DNA from: Prevotella sp.
GTDB taxonomy: Bacteria; Bacteroidota; Bacteroidia; Bacteroidales; Bacteroidaceae
Reading direction: 5' to 3'
NCBI GenBank assembly: GCA_017475265.1
Contig: JAFVFY010000072.1
Coordinates: 1-64,000, forward strand
Length of the DNA: 64,000 nucleotides
A program made the position numbers and the translations under genes. Shown piece after piece: positions 59,109 to 64,000 of this stretch. How positions within the stretch are numbered: position 1 is the first letter of the stretch; the number at the start of each line of letters is the position of its first letter. Under the pieces are notes generated by a model. That model worked only from the letters and a program-made list of their open reading frames with translations. It had not been told where the DNA came from and did no database searches.

Positions 59109-61355
59109 CTAATCTATCAGCACCTTCATGCTTTTTTCGCCTATGCGTACAATGGCCGTGTCGCCCTTCTTCAGCGTAGTGGCGATGGAGGTCACTGCGC
59201 CGTTGGCCTTCGCCGATGACAGCCTTCGGCCCAACAAGTCACAGACCGTTATCATGTCGCCCGCTTCTGTGCCCTGAATGGTCAGCGTTCCGCCGTCGCT
59301 GCTTATCAGTACAGGCCGGGAAGAAATTACCGCCTCGTCGATGCCGATTTCCTCATCAATTCCCTTGGAAAGCCAGAAGAGCGTGGCCTTCACAGTCTCC
59401 GAATTCTTATAACCCTCACGCTTGGCGTAGGAAGTGATGATGTAGGATGCAGCCAGCTTGATATTCTCCTTATGTACCAGCGTGCCAACATCATCGCAGG
59501 TAATCGTCGTGACATACTCTACATCCTCTGTCTCGCACGTGAAAATCAGTTCGCCATTGTCAATGGCAATGGACGGCTTTGCACAGACTTTCTCCGACGG
59601 ATTCTCAGATGGAACAAAAGGTTCGCCTGTCTCCATATCCACAATGGTAAAATAAGACCAGGGATAGGTGTCGTGAAACAGCTGCTTGAGTTCATTAGGA
59701 ACGTGCAGGATGATGTCTGTTCGGGGGCTGTCTTTATAAAAGAAAGGAGTATGTCCAAATCCATCTTGGATTTCTGCCTCAAAAAAAGAGCGGCAATAGA
59801 TGTCTTTTAACTTATTCGCCCCAAGAAAGGCTACGTAGCCAAGCTTTTTCATCGTGGCAGGAAATGTAAAGGACTCCAATGCTTCACAGTTGATAAATGC
59901 TCCCCGACCAATCGTTTCCACTCCTTCAGGCAGATAAATCTCGTGAAGGCTGTAACAATTGGAAAACGCATGTTCCCCAATTTTATTCAACATTGAAGGC
60001 ATGTCAGGTGATGACAGGAATGAGAATGTCCGCAGAGACCGGCAAGCATTGAATGCGCGGTCTTCTATTTTTTCCACACTGCCTGGCAGTTCTATCGTCT
60101 CAAGACTTTCACATCCCCAAAACGTATCGTACCTGATGGCAGTTATTCCAGGGGGAATGTCGAAGCTCTTAACTCTTTTACATCTTTGAAAGGCTCCAGC
60201 ACCTATGTCTGTACAAGCTGTAGGGATATTGACTTCCTCCAAGTCTGTACATTCATAAAAGGCCCATTCAGGTATATAGGTAAGCGACTCCGGCAGCTTG
60301 GCAGATTTCAGTGACGTTTCTGCAAATACATACCTGCCCAGATCCACCAGTCTCTCTAAGAGTGGCAGCTCCTCTATGGCTGTATAGCGGAATACTGCCT
60401 CGCCGATGCTCTTCAGGCCTTTTGGGAAATTGATTTTCTTAAGGACCGGGCATTGACGACCAGTCCACCTGTCAAAGAACACCCCATCTTCAAGGATTTC
60501 CAGCGACTGTGGCAGGCTTACCTCCTCAAGGCTCTGGCATCCTGCAAACGCATATTGACCGATTGTCTTCAGTCCTTCGCCAAGCGACACGGACTTCAGG
60601 CTGTTGCAATCGTAAAAAGCCTTTTCGCTAAGTTTCTCTGTAGTATACTCCGCAATGCTCACGCTTTCGAGTGAGTCGGCATTGGTGAAGGCATTATTCT
60701 CAATGCACCCGACAGAACCCAGCGAAAGGGTTCTTAAGGACGAATTGGTAAAAGCCCCCTCTTCAATACGGTCAACACGCTCCAGTGAAAGGTCCTTGAT
60801 GCTGGTGCAGCCTTCGAAAGAACGCTCTGCAATTATTTCCAGACTTGACGGAAGCTCTATGGAAAAAGTACAATCCTTGAATGCCTCATACCCGATTTTC
60901 CTGACTCCTTTTAGTATGACAGACTGCAGCTCCGGATTGTATTGACTCCTGACTCCTCCAAAGAAGGTGACTGTGGCCGGACAGATGATGGTCTTAAGTT
61001 TTTGGGATTGCGAGACTCGTTTCACTTCCGTTACAGGATAATCCACACCTTTATACTGAATGTGGTCAGGTACTTCAAGTACCCCATCAAGATTGAAGCC
61101 ATAAAACTCCATGACACCATCTAAAGTGGCTCTGTTTTCTTCTAAGTATATAATATAACGAAGAAAGCTGTCAAAATGCACTTGATTTGGTGTGACAAAA
61201 AGGCCATTTCCCTCCTGATAGGAAAAGCCTTGATAAAAACACACCTCCTGGCTGTTTTTTTGCCAATATGTTTCGTGGTAATATTGCTCCTGTGCACTCA
61301 AAAGCGACGGGATGAGCAAGGTGCAGATAAAAACAAATAATCTCCAGTTCTTCAT
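59109..61355 (-). CDS. BspA-like leucine-rich repeat surface protein
   Basis: The 748-residue product has a signal peptide (LFVFICTLLIPSLLSAQ) and about 18 LRR_5/BspA-type repeats between about 90 and 530 (for example LKTIGQYAFAGCQSLEEVSL, ELPSSLEIIAERSFEGCTSI), then a C-terminal region ending GDTAIVRIGEKSMKVLID, a tail typical of Prevotella secreted proteins. BspA proteins bind fibronectin, other bacteria or mucosal surfaces. A TACCTTTG box lies 84 bases upstream. Confidence 0.93.
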   Translation of the reverse strand: MKNWRLFVFICTLLIPSLLSAQEQYYHETYWQKNSQEVCFYQGFSYQEGNGLFVTPNQVHFDSFLRYIIYLEENRATLDGVMEFYGFNLDGVLEVPDHIQYKGVDYPVTEVKRVSQSQKLKTIICPATVTFFGGVRSQYNPELQSVILKGVRKIGYEAFKDCTFSIELPSSLEIIAERSFEGCTSIKDLSLERVDRIEEGAFTNSSLRTLSLGSVGCIENNAFTNADSLESVSIAEYTTEKLSEKAFYDCNSLKSVSLGEGLKTIGQYAFAGCQSLEEVSLPQSLEILEDGVFFDRWTGRQCPVLKKINFPKGLKSIGEAVFRYTAIEELPLLERLVDLGRYVFAETSLKSAKLPESLTYIPEWAFYECTDLEEVNIPTACTDIGAGAFQRCKRVKSFDIPPGITAIRYDTFWGCESLETIELPGSVEKIEDRAFNACRSLRTFSFLSSPDMPSMLNKIGEHAFSNCYSLHEIYLPEGVETIGRGAFINCEALESFTFPATMKKLGYVAFLGANKLKDIYCRSFFEAEIQDGFGHTPFFYKDSPRTDIILHVPNELKQLFHDTYPWSYFTIVDMETGEPFVPSENPSEKVCAKPSIAIDNGELIFTCETEDVEYVTTITCDDVGTLVHKENIKLAASYIITSYAKREGYKNSETVKATLFWLSKGIDEEIGIDEAVISSRPVLISSDGGTLTIQGTEAGDMITVCDLLGRRLSSAKANGAVTSIATTLKKGDTAIVRIGEKSMKVLID

Positions 61356-61438
61356 AGCTTATAACATTTATTATGGTAAAACATTACTGTAAGTCGTTCT
61401 TTCAACGATAAGGCTTCTGCGTGACACACTTTCTGGCG

Positions 61439-61446
61439 CAAAGGTA
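61439..61446 (-). promoter_or_regulatory. -7 promoter box TACCTTTG for the BspA-like gene
   Basis: Plus strand CAAAGGTA. Confidence 0.65.
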
Positions 61447-61529
61447 CGCTTTTTCCATAACACCGCCAAATATTATGGCTTAATATTTTCACTAACGATT
61501 GTTAAAGATGCCAAGCAGATGGCAGATTT

Positions 61530-63749
61530 TTAAACGGTCAGTGCCACCCACGCGGTGCCACTCCACACATACTTTATGCCAGCACTATAGTCCTTGACCA
61601 TGAATCCCTTCTGCGCAGCACCGAACTGGTCATACTGTTTCCTGCATACTGTCGAGTCAATATATTCACCCCAGCAGACATTAACAGTAAATACTTCATA
61701 GTTGGTGCAATTCGACCGAATGTTGGATAGGTGGACTTGGGTGCCCACCATTCCAGGAACGCGATCTTCCAGATATATTGCACGTTTATAAATTAAATTA
61801 CTGCCTGTGATATTAGTACAGACGACAGTGATGTCCTTCAATGCAAGTGTTTTTGCAACATCGTTGTAGACATAGAAGCAACCGCCGAGACTTTTAAAAT
61901 CATCAGATTCAGGGATGGTTTCGTATACGAACTTTATGTTTTCAAGAGTCCACCGCCCCAAGTACTTGCGGAGCGGGAACCTACTGAAATTCTCTGCATG
62001 ACGGCAGATACAGTTCTTCATCGTCAGGTTCAGGATATGGATAAACTTCTCACAATCATCATCTTCGATACCCCAATCCTGCCCTTCTACGAGGACGTTC
62101 TTTATTGTTGAAGTAGCAGGCGGCTCTGCAAATTCGAGGTCGGCATCGTTGATGAGAATGTCACTGCTGGGAAAATGTTTATTCTTATAGTTGCAGGCAA
62201 TGAGCCTTCTCTTGTGATGTGCCCTAACCTTAAGTCCGTCAATGACGGATGAAGCGCCGTACATCGGCATGAATATGCCATTAGAATAACTATTTATAGC
62301 TCCTTCCGTATCATCGTATGTCACATTTTCAAACCTGATGTTCTCATTTGCGGGAAGGTAAACCGTCTGAGCACCAATCATGTGCAGGTCTCGTATGGTC
62401 ACATCGTCTGCATTAATGCTTGCAGGATAGAAGGTGGGATAGTTCGTTCCCGTTTCTTGATCGCTTGGAGTCCGGGCCGTTATACCGGTTACCTTGCTGA
62501 TAATGTTCTCCACCATTGTGTATCTCATAGCAGTCGCAAGCGTATAAGACCCGTTGTTGCTGGAAAAGCCTACGACACCCTCATAGTGTAGGTTTTTCAC
62601 ACTGGCATGCTTGAACCGGCTATATGAATTATTAAGCCCCACCAGACAGAGGAAATCAAGGTATTCATTTGTGCCGAAAACATTCCTTATGTTCACATTA
62701 CTACAGTCTGTCTTTACAAGGCGCTTTCCGAAATTGTGTCCCTGGATGTTTGTGATTTCAATGTGGTTATTAGACTCGCCGTTATAACCTTCCTTAAATG
62801 CAGAATGGACGAAGAGACCCGTAGCATCTTCGTACATGATGTGTTCCGCATCTGCTACAGTATAATAACAATGTATGTCTGAGAATCTGCATTGGTCAAT
62901 TTTCACATTGACCTTTGCGCCGGCATCCATATATACTTGAATTCCTGTCACAGACCCTTCCGGATCTGTTATATGTTCATTCCCTTTTTGCCAAAGACCG
63001 CTCAGGCGCACGTTCTTGATGGAGATATCACAGTTACAGCTAGTGGGGTCGTTGCCCACTTCGTTGTATTTGTTAATATAAAACCCTTTGATGTTACTAG
63101 TATTGATGGAATTGATGATGTTTATAACATTCACATTCTCTATCTTGATGTAGTCCTGACCGCTGTTATTGATGGTCAGGAAACCTGAAAATGGAGTGTT
63201 GTTTCCGTTGAAGGTAATTCCGCATAGTTCTTTCAGCACTGATGCTGATATGAGTACAAATGGAGCATCAGAATTTGTGGCACTGATAATAATGTCTTCC
63301 CCAATGATATGTTGAATATGCGAACAATAAATGGTTTTGTCATTGCCATTTGGAAAAGACAGTGAATAGTCCTCATCCAGAATGAGTGTAGGTACATTCA
63401 GTGAGAGCATTACCTTTAATTTATCTACATCGGTTTCCATGGTGGAGTATGATGACCTGATTGCAGTTGAGAAACTCCCTTCAAGGCGTTCCACCCTCAC
63501 ATTACCTGTCATACTCGTGTGGTTTCCCTTAATGGTTCCATTATAGAAACCGCCTCTCTTAAAAATCAAGGAACTTGTTTCTGGTATTTCAAGCAGACGG
63601 TTGTTCAGGTCAATGTCTCCATTAATGACATAATCTGCGTTTTCTGACAAGTAAGCATGTTGATTTGAATCTCTTGACTCAGTTCCTATAATGTTGCATT
63701 TCAAATCAGTGGAGTTTGAAATAATTATTTGGGTGTTCTTGACGACCAT
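61530..63749 (-). CDS. Right-handed beta-helix protein with C-terminal tail-fibre-like module
   Basis: The 739-residue product has no signal peptide and consists mostly of short strands and turns typical of a parallel beta-helix (ITFNGNNTPFSGFLTINNSG, IKIENVNVINI, VTIRDLHMIGAQTVYLP). The last 40 residues (QFGAAQKGFMVKDYSAGIKY, then VWSGTAWVALTV) resemble the C-terminal modules of Bacteroidota phage tail and surface proteins (GxxYWDTTxxKxxWWNGTAWV). I start at ATG 63749, preceded by an A-rich AAAAAAAGAAAG. A tail-spike, pectate-lyase-like or surface-adhesion role is possible. Confidence 0.7.
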   Translation of the reverse strand: MVVKNTQIIISNSTDLKCNIIGTESRDSNQHAYLSENADYVINGDIDLNNRLLEIPETSSLIFKRGGFYNGTIKGNHTSMTGNVRVERLEGSFSTAIRSSYSTMETDVDKLKVMLSLNVPTLILDEDYSLSFPNGNDKTIYCSHIQHIIGEDIIISATNSDAPFVLISASVLKELCGITFNGNNTPFSGFLTINNSGQDYIKIENVNVINIINSINTSNIKGFYINKYNEVGNDPTSCNCDISIKNVRLSGLWQKGNEHITDPEGSVTGIQVYMDAGAKVNVKIDQCRFSDIHCYYTVADAEHIMYEDATGLFVHSAFKEGYNGESNNHIEITNIQGHNFGKRLVKTDCSNVNIRNVFGTNEYLDFLCLVGLNNSYSRFKHASVKNLHYEGVVGFSSNNGSYTLATAMRYTMVENIISKVTGITARTPSDQETGTNYPTFYPASINADDVTIRDLHMIGAQTVYLPANENIRFENVTYDDTEGAINSYSNGIFMPMYGASSVIDGLKVRAHHKRRLIACNYKNKHFPSSDILINDADLEFAEPPATSTIKNVLVEGQDWGIEDDDCEKFIHILNLTMKNCICRHAENFSRFPLRKYLGRWTLENIKFVYETIPESDDFKSLGGCFYVYNDVAKTLALKDITVVCTNITGSNLIYKRAIYLEDRVPGMVGTQVHLSNIRSNCTNYEVFTVNVCWGEYIDSTVCRKQYDQFGAAQKGFMVKDYSAGIKYVWSGTAWVALTV

Positions 63750-63828
63750 AGTGCTTTCTTTTTTTATATGCTGAATTACATGTATAATAATTTCATAAAT
63801 TAGTCTCGGCGCAAATGCACACAAGATG

Positions 63829-64000
63829 TTACACTGTCAGTGCCACCCACGAGGTGCCACTCCACACATACTTTACACCAGCACTGTAGTCCTTGACCAT
63901 GAATCCCTTCTGTGCAGTACCGAACTGAGTATATTGGTATCTGTTAACTGTTGTGTCAACATATTCATCCCAACAGACGTTTGCCATGAATATCTCATAG
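63829..64000 (-). CDS. Beta-helix/tail-module protein, C-terminal end only (runs off the window)
   Basis: The last 57 codons are inside the window. They end FGTAQKGFMVKDYSAGVKYV then WSGTSWVALTV, nearly identical to the end of the preceding gene (61530-63749) at both protein and DNA level. The upstream part lies beyond base 64000. The two genes are tandem paralogues or share an exchangeable C-terminal module. Confidence 0.8.
   Translation of the reverse strand, partial: YEIFMANVCWDEYVDTTVNRYQYTQFGTAQKGFMVKDYSAGVKYVWSGTSWVALTV

Overview
The window looks like chromosomal DNA of a Prevotella-like member of the Bacteroidales. At least 18 genes are preceded by the Bacteroidota -7 promoter box TAnnTTTG (mostly TACCTTTG), recognisable Shine-Dalgarno sites are rare, and the gene content fits: Rho with a long charged N-terminal insertion, BspA-type leucine-rich repeat protein, Putative_porin family protein, DUF4468, and a KorAB-type 2-oxoacid:ferredoxin oxidoreductase. 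The housekeeping parts are moderately GC-rich. The segment from about 8.9 to 22.3 kb is clearly AT-richer.

Layout. 0.5-3.7 kb is a graveyard: an AAA-ATPase/nuclease pseudogene, a small conserved gene, an AraC-family fragment and a SpoIIE-type phosphatase pseudogene. 3.7-8.7 kb carries cysK, an EamA transporter, lpxA and rho. 8.9-22.3 kb is an accessory island: a relaxase-like remnant; a three-gene HipA-like kinase cassette with DUF3037; DUF1848; a small acidic protein; a 1507-residue fusion of a methyltransferase-like domain to a RecQ-type helicase followed by a membrane-anchored coiled-coil protein; two AlbA_2/Schlafen-type ATP-binding proteins; a DUF6398 protein and an XRE regulator. 22.3-23.6 kb has no gene but is packed with structured repeats and probable RNA. 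23.6-61.4 kb is mostly core: aldose epimerase-like, thrS, SRP RNA plus tRNA-Thr, an ECF sigma factor, mutL, lptB, miaA, a DAG-kinase-like gene, yicC, gmk, nadD, korAB, an OmpH-like lipoprotein, nhaD, porin, PIF1-like helicase, PBP1A, uxaA, mlaE, a SNF2 helicase, rplS and a BspA-like protein. The right end has two tandem beta-helix (phage tail or surface-like) genes sharing a C-terminal module; the second runs off the window.

The strongest unexplained signal is repeat biology. (i) Palindromic-armed elements of one architecture sit in the cysK leader and, in frame, inside the PIF1-like helicase gene; the same core palindrome occurs inside a pseudogene. (ii) Three unrelated sequences form arrays of short palindromes with exact 21- or 22-bp period. 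(iii) Spacers between genes are filled by 7-, 9- or 11-bp tandem repeats that start in the upstream stop codon and run to the next start, and the same heptamer has entered the uxaA reading frame. (iv) A GxxExxY gene flanked by 29-bp inverted repeats is inserted between korA and korB. The best candidate for an undescribed functional system is the RecQ-methyltransferase fusion with its coiled-coil membrane partner, possibly in one transcription unit with the HipA-like cassette. All functions are inferred by reading the sequence; no database search was run.
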